From Clostridia bacterium (GTDB taxonomy: Bacteria > Bacillota > Clostridia > Oscillospirales > Acutalibacteraceae), in the NCBI GenBank assembly GCA_900771185.1, contig CAAGND010000286.1, positions 1 through 5,801 of the forward strand: a stretch of DNA of 5,801 nt. The letters are read 5' to 3'. A program made the position numbers and the translations under genes. Of this stretch, positions 1 to 5,748 are shown piece after piece (the first letter of the stretch is position 1; each line of letters begins with the position of its first letter). The notes under the pieces are model-generated. The model did no database searches. It was not told the DNA's origin and was given only the letters and a program-made list of their open reading frames with translations.

Positions 1-25
1 ATACTTACTGCTCCGCATCATCGCG
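1..25 (-). promoter_or_regulatory. Possible 5' start of a T-box leader (truncated by window edge)
   Basis: Read on the minus strand, the last bases of the window include GATGATGCGGAGCAGTAA, beginning about 20 nt after the predicted start site of the strong promoter at 52-80. This resembles the conserved opening of T-box stem I (a purine-rich GATGA..GGAG.AGTA type stretch at the base of the stem, leading into the K-turn). T-box leaders sense uncharged tRNA and control aminoacyl-tRNA synthetase or amino-acid genes. The specifier loop, the antiterminator with its T-box sequence, and the regulated gene would all lie outside the window, so none of the defining elements can be seen. The call rests on the short motif and its position after a strong promoter; it could be an ordinary 5' UTR. 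Confidence 0.45.
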
Positions 26-26
26 T

Positions 27-56
27 TTGATTTTCAATTTTGTTGTGGGCTATTAT
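27..56 (+). promoter_or_regulatory. Weak candidate plus-strand promoter, divergent from and overlapping the minus-strand one
   Basis: TTGATT (27-32) and TATTAT (51-56) are separated by 18 nt on the plus strand, matching 4/6 and 5/6 of the sigma-A consensus. The -10 shares its bases with the -10 of the opposite, much better promoter. If real, it would start a transcript near 63 leading into the structured region ending at 229, about 165 nt in all. AT-rich DNA produces such matches by chance, so this is only a suggestion. Confidence 0.2.
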
Positions 57-80
57 ATCACCGCAAAATTTATTTGTCAA
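52..80 (-). promoter_or_regulatory. Consensus sigma-A promoter with extended -10, reading off the left edge
   Basis: The minus strand shows a perfect -35 TTGACA (80-75), a 17-nt spacer and a perfect -10 TATAAT (57-52), preceded by TGA so that an extended -10 (TGnTATAAT) is also present. AT-rich sequence upstream of the -35 may act as an UP element. The expected start is around 44-46. It lies about 185 bases after the nrnA stop and points the same way, so it drives a separate transcription unit whose gene is outside the window. Such a complete match suggests high intrinsic strength, typical of genes controlled afterwards by a leader (attenuator or T-box) or of stable RNA genes. Confidence 0.85.
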
Positions 81-141
81 CACTTTAAAGCGAAAAAGTC
101 TTAATTCCTTTATTTGCCTTTCACGAATTTTTAAGTGCTGC

Positions 142-229
142 CCGGAGGATAAATACGCCGCTCTCAAAAGAGCGAATTTGTCCCCGGTGCCAAAGCTATG
201 TCCGCTGCCGGGTCAGGCATCGGCTTTTT
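142..229 (+). ncRNA. Candidate structured plus-strand RNA ending in an intrinsic-terminator-like hairpin
   Basis: No protein-coding gene is evident here. A two-part hairpin is formed by GGATAAAT (147-154) with ATTTGTCC (176-183) and, inside it, CGCTCT (159-164) with AGAGCG (169-174) around a 4-nt loop. Directly after it, CCGGTGCC (184-191) pairs with GGCATCGG (216-223), followed by C and TTTTT (225-229), as in an intrinsic terminator with a large 24-nt loop. Two pairs (150-180 and 187-220) are G-U wobbles in plus-strand RNA but would be A-C mismatches in minus-strand RNA, which favours the plus strand. CCGG at 184-187 can instead pair with CCGG at 142-145, so alternative folds exist. I do not recognise the RNA family. 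The 5' end is unknown; a weak plus-strand promoter may lie at 27-56. It could also be only a terminator or an intergenic repeat. Confidence 0.4.
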
Positions 230-263
230 CAGGTTTTTAGGTGCTTCGAGATGTTAAATTTAA

Positions 264-1235
264 TCAGCGGTTACTCAGGATTTCATCAAGCTCCGCTTTT
301 ATCTGCTCGAGGACAAGCTTTTCAGCGCTTTCAAGCGGACCGTCCAGCCGGCAGCCTGCCGCTCTGGTGTGACCGCCGCCTCCGAGCTTTTTGCACACCT
401 TCGCCGCGTCAAGCGGCGCATGAGAGCGCACTGAGACCTTGAAAGAGCCGTCCTCGCTCTCCTTGAGCGTCACCCCTGCGAGCACGCCCTCTATCTGCCT
501 TGAAAGGCTGGGAATCGCATCCGTCTCGCCGTCGTTTGAACCGCTCTTTCTGAACATCTCCTGCGTTATGGTGATAACGGCGCAGCGTCCGTCAAAATAC
601 ATTTTCATGCTGTCGAGAGCCATGCGTTCGAGAGCCGCATAGCTGCGGGTCTTTGTGTCAAAGAACACTCTGTTTATCTCAGATGCGTCAGCGCCGCAGT
701 CTATAAGCCTCGCCGCCAGAATATGGGTGCGAGAGGTCGTGTTTGAAAATTTGAAGCAGCCCGTGTCGGTGGATATACCCGTATAGAGGCAGTCCGCTAT
801 CTTCGGGCTTATCTCAACGCCGAGTTCATCCGCGAGCGGACAGAAAATCTCCGCACATGCCGCCGCGGAGGAGTCGAGCAAAAGCTCTTTAGCGTAGCCT
901 GTGTTGGAACCGTGATGGTCAATGCACAGGTCTATTTTCCCGCTGTATTTCTGCGCGAAGCCGTCAGAGAGGAGTTTTATATCCGCCACATCGACAGCCA
1001 CTATAAAGCGCGGCTCAAACTCCCCGCCGGCGCACAGCCCCTCAGCCATAAATCGGTATTTTTCCACTATGATATCAGCGCACTCCAGCCTGCACCGCTT
1101 ACCCATATTCTGAAGAATATGCATAAGCGCATAGCCGCAGCCGAGGGTGTCCCCGTCCGGGTGTGAATGGCAAAGCACCAATATATCGTCATTTTCGCGC
1201 AGCAGGTGCGCCGCACGGGAAATATCAATCAACAT
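264..1235 (-). CDS. nrnA: NrnA-type DHH/DHHA1 phosphoesterase (oligoribonuclease / pAp phosphatase)
   Basis: Cytoplasmic manganese-dependent DHH-family phosphodiesterase. Relatives (B. subtilis NrnA) degrade 2-5 nt oligoribonucleotides to mononucleotides and dephosphorylate 3'-phosphoadenosine 5'-phosphate to AMP. In this 323-residue protein the DHH domain shows motif I HSHPDGDTLG (residues 23-32; H23, D27, D29), motif II VDVAD (D82), motif III DHHGSN (106-111) and motif IV STDTGCFKF (D157). The C-terminal DHHA1 substrate-binding domain carries RSHAPLD and then GGGGH (285-289) followed by RAAG. Length is normal for the family and all metal ligands are present. I chose ATG at 1235 because AAGGA at 1248-1244 sits 8 nt away; an in-frame ATG at 1241 is only 2 nt from it. 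The start overlaps the rbfA stop by 11 nt, so translation is probably coupled. It is the last gene of the operon here; truB, often next in Firmicutes, does not follow. Confidence 0.95.
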   Translation of the reverse strand: MLIDISRAAHLLRENDDILVLCHSHPDGDTLGCGYALMHILQNMGKRCRLECADIIVEKYRFMAEGLCAGGEFEPRFIVAVDVADIKLLSDGFAQKYSGKIDLCIDHHGSNTGYAKELLLDSSAAACAEIFCPLADELGVEISPKIADCLYTGISTDTGCFKFSNTTSRTHILAARLIDCGADASEINRVFFDTKTRSYAALERMALDSMKMYFDGRCAVITITQEMFRKSGSNDGETDAIPSLSRQIEGVLAGVTLKESEDGSFKVSVRSHAPLDAAKVCKKLGGGGHTRAAGCRLDGPLESAEKLVLEQIKAELDEILSNR

Positions 1236-1584
1236 TTTCATCTTCCTTCAGCTCGTCAAGCATCCTCGCTATATTCATACCGTGTTCAACAGAGTTGTCG
1301 GCGACAAATTTAAGCTCCGGTGTCTTGCGCAGATGAAGTCTCCCGCCAACTTCGCGGCGTATATAGCCCGTTGCGGCATCAAGCCCTTTGACAGCCTGCT
1401 TTGCGTCGTCAATGCCGTTCATGGAGCTGACAAAGACCTTCGCAAAGGAGGCGTCTGAGCTTACCTCCACCTTGACCACCGTGAGCAGCTTGCCCTGCAC
1501 TCTCGGATCCTTGAGCTCGCGCATAACCGCCACTATCTCTCTTTTGATATCCTCGGATATCCTGTCAATCCTGTATCCTGCCAT
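1225..1584 (-). CDS. rbfA: 30S ribosome-binding factor RbfA
   Basis: Assembly factor that binds the 30S subunit near 16S rRNA helix 1 and the neck, and helps late maturation of the 5' end; also linked to cold adaptation. The 119 residues form the single type-II KH domain of the family: an N-terminal RIDRISEDIKREI helix, DPRV (26-29), the strand VEVSSDASFAKVFVS (39-53), and LRKTPELKF followed by a D.S.E.G..I helix (about 86-110). Length is typical. The start is taken as ATG 1584, giving the usual MAGYRIDRI beginning and a TGATATG junction one base after the infB stop, suited to re-initiation. A GTG at 1593, three codons upstream and overlapping infB, has GAGGA (1603-1599) at 5 nt and cannot be excluded. 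It sits between infB and nrnA, with an 11-nt overlap into nrnA. Confidence 0.97.
   Translation of the reverse strand: MAGYRIDRISEDIKREIVAVMRELKDPRVQGKLLTVVKVEVSSDASFAKVFVSSMNGIDDAKQAVKGLDAATGYIRREVGGRLHLRKTPELKFVADNSVEHGMNIARMLDELKEDENVD
1244..1248 (-). promoter_or_regulatory. Ribosome binding site of nrnA, inside rbfA
   Basis: AAGGA on the minus strand lies within the last codons of rbfA. Its spacing is 8 nt to the ATG at 1235 and 2 nt to the ATG at 1241, which decides for the downstream start. Confidence 0.6.
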
Positions 1585-1585
1585 A

Positions 1586-4030
1586 TCAGTCACGATATTC
1601 CTCGACGGTGAACGCCTCGAAAATATCGCCCTCCTTAATATCGTTGAACTTCGTGAGTCCTATGCCGCACTCGTAGTTCTGCGCAACCTCCTTGACATCG
1701 TCCTTGAAGCGGCGCAGGGAGGCTATCTCATCCTCCGTTATGACTATACCGTCACGCACAACACGGATTTTTGAATTCCTTGTGACCTTTCCGCTCAGAA
1801 CATAGCAGCCGGCAATATTTCCCACAGAAGATATTTTAACCACCTGGCGCACTTCCACACGACCCTGCTCAACCTCGCGGAATTTGGGTGCAAGCATGCC
1901 CTTGATGGCTGACTCTATCTCCTCGATGCAGTCATATATTATCCTGTAACAGCGGATATCAACGCCGTCACGCTCCGCGTTCTGCGCGGCAACCGGGTCG
2001 GGTCTGACGTTGAAGCCAACGATTATTGCGTTTGAAGCATTGGCGAGCATGACATCCGACTCATTGACCGCACCGACTCCGCTGTGTATTATTCTGACTC
2101 TCACCTCGTCATTGGAGAGCTTTTCAAGGCTCTGCTTGACGGCCTCCGCCGAACCCTGAACATCCGCCTTGACGATAATGTTGAGGTCTTTAAGCTCACC
2201 GGCCTTGAGGGAGGAGAAGAGGTTGTCAAGCGTTACCTTCTCAAAGGAGTTGAACTGTTCCTCCTTAAGCTTCTGCTTTCTCTGCTCAACAAGCTCTCTT
2301 GCGAGACGCTCATCGGAAACGGCGTCAAAGCTGTCACCCGCCTGGGGAGCCTCCGCAAGACCCATTATCTCAACGGGCACGGACGGACCGGCTGAGTCAA
2401 CCTTTCTGCCCTTGTCATCGGTCATGACCCTGACACGGCCGACGGCGGTGCCGGCAACAATGGTATCGCCGGATTTGAGAGTGCCGTTCTGAACAAGGAG
2501 TGTCGCTATGGGACCCCTGGTCTTGTCGAGACGGGCCTCGATAACGATACCCTTGGCCGCGCGGTTCGGGTTGGCCTTGAGCTCCTTCATCTCGGCCACA
2601 AGAAGTATGGACTCGAGCAGCGAATCAATACCCATGCGGGTCAGAGCCGAAACGGGAACACATATCGTGTTGCCGCCCCACTCCTCGGGAACCAGCTCAT
2701 ATTCGGTGAGCTGCTGCATGATGCGATCCGTGCTGACGCCCGGTTTATCCATCTTGTTGATTGCGACGATTATCTCAACACCCGCCGCCTTGGCGTGGTT
2801 TATCGCCTCCACGGTCTGCGGCATTATTCCGTCATCCGCCGCGACAACCAGCACCGCGATATCCGTGGCCTGCGCGCCTCTCGCTCTCATCGAGGTGAAA
2901 GCCGCGTGACCGGGGGTGTCAAGGAAAGTTATCTTCTGACCGTTGAGGTCGACTCTGTAAGCGCCGATGTGCTGTGTTATTCCGCCCGCCTCAGTGGCTG
3001 TCACATCTGTGTGGCGTATGGCGTCGAGCAAAGACGTCTTGCCGTGGTCAACATGACCCATAACGACCACGACAGGGTCTCTGGGCTGAAGGTCCGCGGC
3101 GTCATCGTCGCTGTCGTCTATTATTCTGTCCTCAATGGTAACAACTATCTGCTTCTCAGCTCTTGCGCCGAGCTCCGTCGCGACTATCGCCGCCGTGTCG
3201 TAGTCGATAACCTGATTAACGGTGGCCATAACGCCCAGCGAGAAAAGCTTTTTGACAACCTCTGCGGCTGTCATTTTCAGCATTGCCGCGAGCTCGGAAA
3301 CAACTATCTCATCAGGTATTTTGACAACTATCTGCGGCTTCTTCGCGCGCTCCGCAGCTATGCGGGCAAGGCGCTGAGCCTCAGTTTCCCTCTTCGATGA
3401 GCGCATACCCTGCTTGCGATACTGCGACGGGCGCTGTTTTATCTTCTGCTTCGACAGGGAGTTGTCGTTCTGAGCGCTCTTGTTTGCAGGCGCTATATTC
3501 TCATAGCGCTCGTTATATTTGTCAAGCTCAACATTGCTCGCTCTGGTGTCAACGGTTCTCGTCTCACCCTTTGTGCGCGACTGCATGGGCTTGTTTTCCT
3601 TTTTCTTCTTCTGCTGCGGCGCGGGGCTATCCTGCTTTGCGGGAGCGGCACTCTTCTGGGGCGCTTTGCTGTTCTCCGCCTTTTTGCCCTCTTTGACCTG
3701 AGCGGAGGGAGCCTTTTCGTCCTTTGGTGCCGGTTTCTTTCCCTCGGGTTTCTTCTCCTTCTTTTCCTCGGGCTTCGGCTCCTCCTTAGGCTCAGCTTTC
3801 TCAGGCTGAGCCTGCTCCTTGCCGCTTTTGAGAGCGAAATAGTCGTCAAAGCTCTCGGCCTGATGCTCGCTTGTTATGGTGTCAAAAAGCATATCAAGCT
3901 CATCTGATTCGAGCGCCGTCATTGACTTTTTCTGCCCCTCAAAATGCTTTTCGAGCAGCTCTGTAACATAATTGCTTTTGATGTCGAAATCCTTCGCGAC
4001 ATCACGCACACGGTATTTTGCATTTATCAT
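1586..4030 (-). CDS. infB: Translation initiation factor IF-2
   Basis: GTPase that recruits fMet-tRNA to the 30S subunit and promotes 50S joining. The 814 residues show, in order: an N-terminal IF2_N module (about 1-50, beginning INAKYRVRDVAKDFDI); a long Lys/Glu/Pro/Ala-rich disordered linker (about 70-230); a second IF2_N module (about 232-290); the G domain with G1 GHVDHGKT (325-332), G2 GGITQHIGAY (349-358), G3 DTPGH (371-375), G4 NKMD (425-428) and G5 SAL (461-463); a beta-barrel domain II (about 490-585); domain III (about 600-700, LDNLFSSLKAGELKDLNII); and the C2 fMet-tRNA-binding domain to the end. All switch and nucleotide-binding motifs are intact and length is normal for Firmicutes. 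ATG 4030 is fixed by a perfect AGGAGG 7 nt upstream. It follows ylxQ by 11 nt and precedes rbfA by 1 nt. A second in-frame start at residue 149 is possible. Confidence 0.99.
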   Translation of the reverse strand: MINAKYRVRDVAKDFDIKSNYVTELLEKHFEGQKKSMTALESDELDMLFDTITSEHQAESFDDYFALKSGKEQAQPEKAEPKEEPKPEEKKEKKPEGKKPAPKDEKAPSAQVKEGKKAENSKAPQKSAAPAKQDSPAPQQKKKKENKPMQSRTKGETRTVDTRASNVELDKYNERYENIAPANKSAQNDNSLSKQKIKQRPSQYRKQGMRSSKRETEAQRLARIAAERAKKPQIVVKIPDEIVVSELAAMLKMTAAEVVKKLFSLGVMATVNQVIDYDTAAIVATELGARAEKQIVVTIEDRIIDDSDDDAADLQPRDPVVVVMGHVDHGKTSLLDAIRHTDVTATEAGGITQHIGAYRVDLNGQKITFLDTPGHAAFTSMRARGAQATDIAVLVVAADDGIMPQTVEAINHAKAAGVEIIVAINKMDKPGVSTDRIMQQLTEYELVPEEWGGNTICVPVSALTRMGIDSLLESILLVAEMKELKANPNRAAKGIVIEARLDKTRGPIATLLVQNGTLKSGDTIVAGTAVGRVRVMTDDKGRKVDSAGPSVPVEIMGLAEAPQAGDSFDAVSDERLARELVEQRKQKLKEEQFNSFEKVTLDNLFSSLKAGELKDLNIIVKADVQGSAEAVKQSLEKLSNDEVRVRIIHSGVGAVNESDVMLANASNAIIVGFNVRPDPVAAQNAERDGVDIRCYRIIYDCIEEIESAIKGMLAPKFREVEQGRVEVRQVVKISSVGNIAGCYVLSGKVTRNSKIRVVRDGIVITEDEIASLRRFKDDVKEVAQNYECGIGLTKFNDIKEGDIFEAFTVEEYRD
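3586..3604 (-). promoter_or_regulatory. Possible internal translation start of infB (short IF2 form)
   Basis: Within the charged linker, the minus strand reads AAAAAGGA (3604-3597), then 10 nt, then in-frame ATG at 3586 (residue 149). Initiation here would give a 666-residue IF2 lacking the first IF2_N module and most of the linker. Shorter IF2 isoforms from internal starts are known in E. coli and B. subtilis. The purine-rich stretch also simply encodes Lys-Lys-Glu codons, so it may be accidental. Confidence 0.3.
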
Positions 4031-4037
4031 ACGGTAT

Positions 4038-4043
4038 CCTCCT
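4038..4043 (-). promoter_or_regulatory. Perfect Shine-Dalgarno of infB overlapping the ylxQ stop
   Basis: AGGAGG on the minus strand lies 7 nt before the infB ATG and overlaps the TAG stop codon of the upstream L7Ae-like gene (4044-4042). It is the strongest ribosome binding site in the window, fitting the high demand for IF2. Confidence 0.85.
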
Positions 4044-4377
4044 ACAAGACGGCGCCGCCGTCTGAGTCGTTTATAAGTAAATCGTTTATCCGGGACGCGA
4101 GCCCCTCATCATCAACCGTAAGCACGGCGGAGCGCAGGGAGGTGGCCCACCCTATCTGCTCCATTGTGTACGGTGTTTTTATTACCGGAACCGAGCGTCC
4201 CTCACAGGAGGCAGCTCTTGAAAATTCCGCGCTGAGTCTCGGAGATGCATCAGACGAGAGCAGGCAAAGCCTTGCGCGCCCGTGCTTGATTGCGCTCTCT
4301 GCGGCATCATGCCCGCAGCTCAGCTTACCCGCCCTGCGGCAGATTCCCAGCATGGAGAGCGCCTTGTCATTCTCCAC
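4042..4377 (-). CDS. rplGA: L7Ae-family K-turn RNA-binding protein YlxQ
   Basis: Small L7Ae/L30e-like protein of 111 residues. B. subtilis homologues YlxQ and YbxF bind kink-turn RNA; the cellular role of YlxQ is not well settled. Visible family signature: LGICRRAGKLSCG (10-22), the helix AAESAIKHGRARL (25-37), LSSDASP (40-46), VPVI (63-66) and a C-terminal AVLTVDDEGLASRI strand-helix. The position of the archaeal G-x-N-E K-turn contact reads GHDA here, as divergence is usual in this subfamily, so RNA binding is inferred rather than shown. The start is GTG 4377, which overlaps the end of rnpM by 11 nt and has AAGGAG with 10-nt spacing (4393-4388). The fixed ylxR-ylxQ-infB order supports the assignment. 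The symbol ylxQ is equally used. Confidence 0.92.
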   Translation of the reverse strand: MENDKALSMLGICRRAGKLSCGHDAAESAIKHGRARLCLLSSDASPRLSAEFSRAASCEGRSVPVIKTPYTMEQIGWATSLRSAVLTVDDEGLASRINDLLINDSDGGAVL

Positions 4378-4639
4378 TCTCCGACATCTCCTTTTCCATC
4401 ATATCATAGACCTCCTGCGGAATTTCACAGTTGAACTCCCGCTCAAAGCGGCGGGATTTTATGGCCTTTTTCAGGCATTCTGCGCTGTGGCAAACATAGG
4501 CGCCTCTGCCCGGCTTTCTGCCTGTCAAATCAAGCGAAACCTCACCCTGAGGGCTGCGTACCACTCTGACAAGCTCCTTTTTCGGTTTCATCTCGTTGCA
4601 GCCGTTGCATCTGCGCATCGGAATTTTCCGCTGCTGCAC
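4367..4639 (-). CDS. rnpM: RNase P modulator RnpM (YlxR, DUF448)
   Basis: YlxR-family RNA-binding protein encoded between nusA and the L7Ae gene. The B. subtilis member is reported to bind RNase P RNA and modulate its activity, hence RnpM. In this 90-residue form the signature is clear: IPMRRCNGCNEMKPKKELVRVVR (residues 6 to about 28, with C11 and C14), D..GRKPGRGAY (GRGAY at 44-48), then CHSAEC (C50, C55) and KAIKSRRFERE. I prefer GTG 4639, since AGGTGA (4650-4645) is 5 nt upstream and the resulting start QQRKIPMR matches the usual family length. A GTG three codons upstream (4648) keeps the same frame but is only 3 nt from AAAGG. There are 30 nt after nusA and an 11-nt overlap with ylxQ. The four cysteines may form a metal site. 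Confidence 0.95.
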   Translation of the reverse strand: MQQRKIPMRRCNGCNEMKPKKELVRVVRSPQGEVSLDLTGRKPGRGAYVCHSAECLKKAIKSRRFEREFNCEIPQEVYDMMEKEMSESGE

Positions 4640-4644
4640 ACCGC

Positions 4645-4650
4645 TCACCT
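4645..4650 (-). promoter_or_regulatory. Ribosome binding site deciding the rnpM start
   Basis: AGGTGA on the minus strand contains the upstream alternative GTG itself (4648-4646) and lies 5 nt before the GTG at 4639. This arrangement favours the downstream GTG as the start codon. Confidence 0.45.
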
Positions 4651-4669
4651 GCCTTTCTGCTAAACGCTG

Positions 4670-5740
4670 TTAAATATCAAAATTAATCGTCTGCTCCGCT
4701 TCGCCGCTCTCGGGCTTTATGTCTATCTTCCAGCCGGTGAGCTTTGCGGCAAGGCGGGCGTTCTGACCCTTGTTGCCTATGGCGAGCGAAAGCTGGCTGT
4801 CGGGAACTCTGACCCTGCACACCTTCTCCTGCTCATCCTCAACCGTGACGTCAACAACATCCGCGGGAGCAAGCGCCGCGGCTATGAACTCCTCGGGAGA
4901 CTCACTGTATTTGACTATATCTATCTTCTCGCCGCCGAGAAGGTCAACTATCTTGCCAACACGCGCGCCTCTCGGTCCGATGCACGCACCCACGGGGTCG
5001 ACATCGGCATCCGCGCTGTAAACCGCGAGCTTTGTTCTTGAACCGGCTTCTCTTGAAACCGCCTTTATCTCAACGGTGCCGTCAAAGATTTCGGGCACCT
5101 CCTCCTCGAACAGACGCCTCACAAGACCGGGGTGTGTTCTGGATATGGTAGCTCTTGCGGATTTGTCCGTGTTGCGCACACCCGTGACAAAAACCTTGAC
5201 GATATCGCCCGGCTTGAGCTCCTCATCGGGAAGCTGCTCACTTCTGAAGAGCACAGCCTCAACCTTTCCGAGGCTGACAACAGCGTCCCCTGTGTTCGGG
5301 TCAACACGCTGAACGGAGACTGTGATAATCTCCTGATTGCGGCTTTCCAGCTCGCTTCTGAGCTGACCCTGCTCCGCCTCACGGATAGCCTGGCGAAGCA
5401 TATGCTTGCCTTTTTCCGCCGTGATTCTGCTGACCTGTGCGGTCTCAACCGGGATCTCTATTATATCTCCGGGTACGGCTGTGGGCTTATACTGCGCCGC
5501 CTGCTCGACAAGCAGATCCGTATCGGGATCCGAAATCTCTGACACGACTGTTTTGCGCAGATAAACTCTGAACTCGCCCTTTTCGGGGTCAACATCGCAG
5601 AACACGATATCCTTGTTATTATATTCTTTTTTGAGAGCGCCGACCATAACCGACTGAATGCTCTGGCACATGGCGTCAACCGAAACCCCCGTGTCCTTGC
5701 TGAGCAGCTTTACCGCCTCAAAAAATTCCTTGTTATCCAT
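4670..5740 (-). CDS. nusA: Transcription termination/antitermination factor NusA
   Basis: RNA polymerase-associated elongation factor that stabilises pauses and hairpin-dependent termination. The 356 residues show the RNAP-binding N-terminal domain (about 1-125, beginning MDNKEFFEAVKLL), an S1 domain (about 132-198), then the diagnostic ISRTHPGLVRRLFEEEVPEI (199-218) entering KH1, whose GxxG loop is GPRG (255-258, context DPVGACIGPRGARV), and KH2 with GNKG (322-325, LAIGNKGQNARLAAKLTGW). It ends soon after KH2, without the acidic repeats of E. coli NusA, as expected for Firmicutes. The start is ATG 5740, with AAAGGA at 5758-5753, 12 nt away; a TTG at 5752 would be one base from that site and gives a non-family extension. 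It heads the ylxR-ylxQ-infB group and sits just after the putative rimP end. Confidence 0.98.
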   Translation of the reverse strand: MDNKEFFEAVKLLSKDTGVSVDAMCQSIQSVMVGALKKEYNNKDIVFCDVDPEKGEFRVYLRKTVVSEISDPDTDLLVEQAAQYKPTAVPGDIIEIPVETAQVSRITAEKGKHMLRQAIREAEQGQLRSELESRNQEIITVSVQRVDPNTGDAVVSLGKVEAVLFRSEQLPDEELKPGDIVKVFVTGVRNTDKSARATISRTHPGLVRRLFEEEVPEIFDGTVEIKAVSREAGSRTKLAVYSADADVDPVGACIGPRGARVGKIVDLLGGEKIDIVKYSESPEEFIAAALAPADVVDVTVEDEQEKVCRVRVPDSQLSLAIGNKGQNARLAAKLTGWKIDIKPESGEAEQTINFDI

Positions 5741-5748
5741 TTTCCGAA

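Noticed and set aside
142..229. Known riboswitch or housekeeping RNA (c-di-GMP, cobalamin, TPP, SAM, ZTP, M-box, SRP, tmRNA, 6S)
   Set aside because: Short pieces such as CAAAGC and GCCGGGT recall c-di-GMP-I or cobalamin motifs, but the rest of each consensus and its order is missing.
40..240. Plus-strand 66-codon reading frame in the intergenic region
   Set aside because: It begins with TTG without a ribosome binding site, has no recognisable motif, and runs straight through the two hairpins and most of the terminator-like structure.
2795..3400. Plus-strand 201-codon open frame opposite infB
   Set aside because: It is a complementary-strand shadow of conserved infB codons, with no ribosome binding site, low-complexity protein-like order or family motif.
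3493..3849. Minus-strand Arg/Ser-rich 118-codon frame inside infB
   Set aside because: It is the Lys/Glu/Pro-rich IF2 linker read in a shifted frame, which naturally yields Arg/Ser-rich sequence; there is no independent start signal.
3944..4663. Plus-strand 239-codon open frame opposite infB start, ylxQ and rnpM
   Set aside because: It spans three conserved genes on the other strand and shows no domain; a shadow of codon bias.
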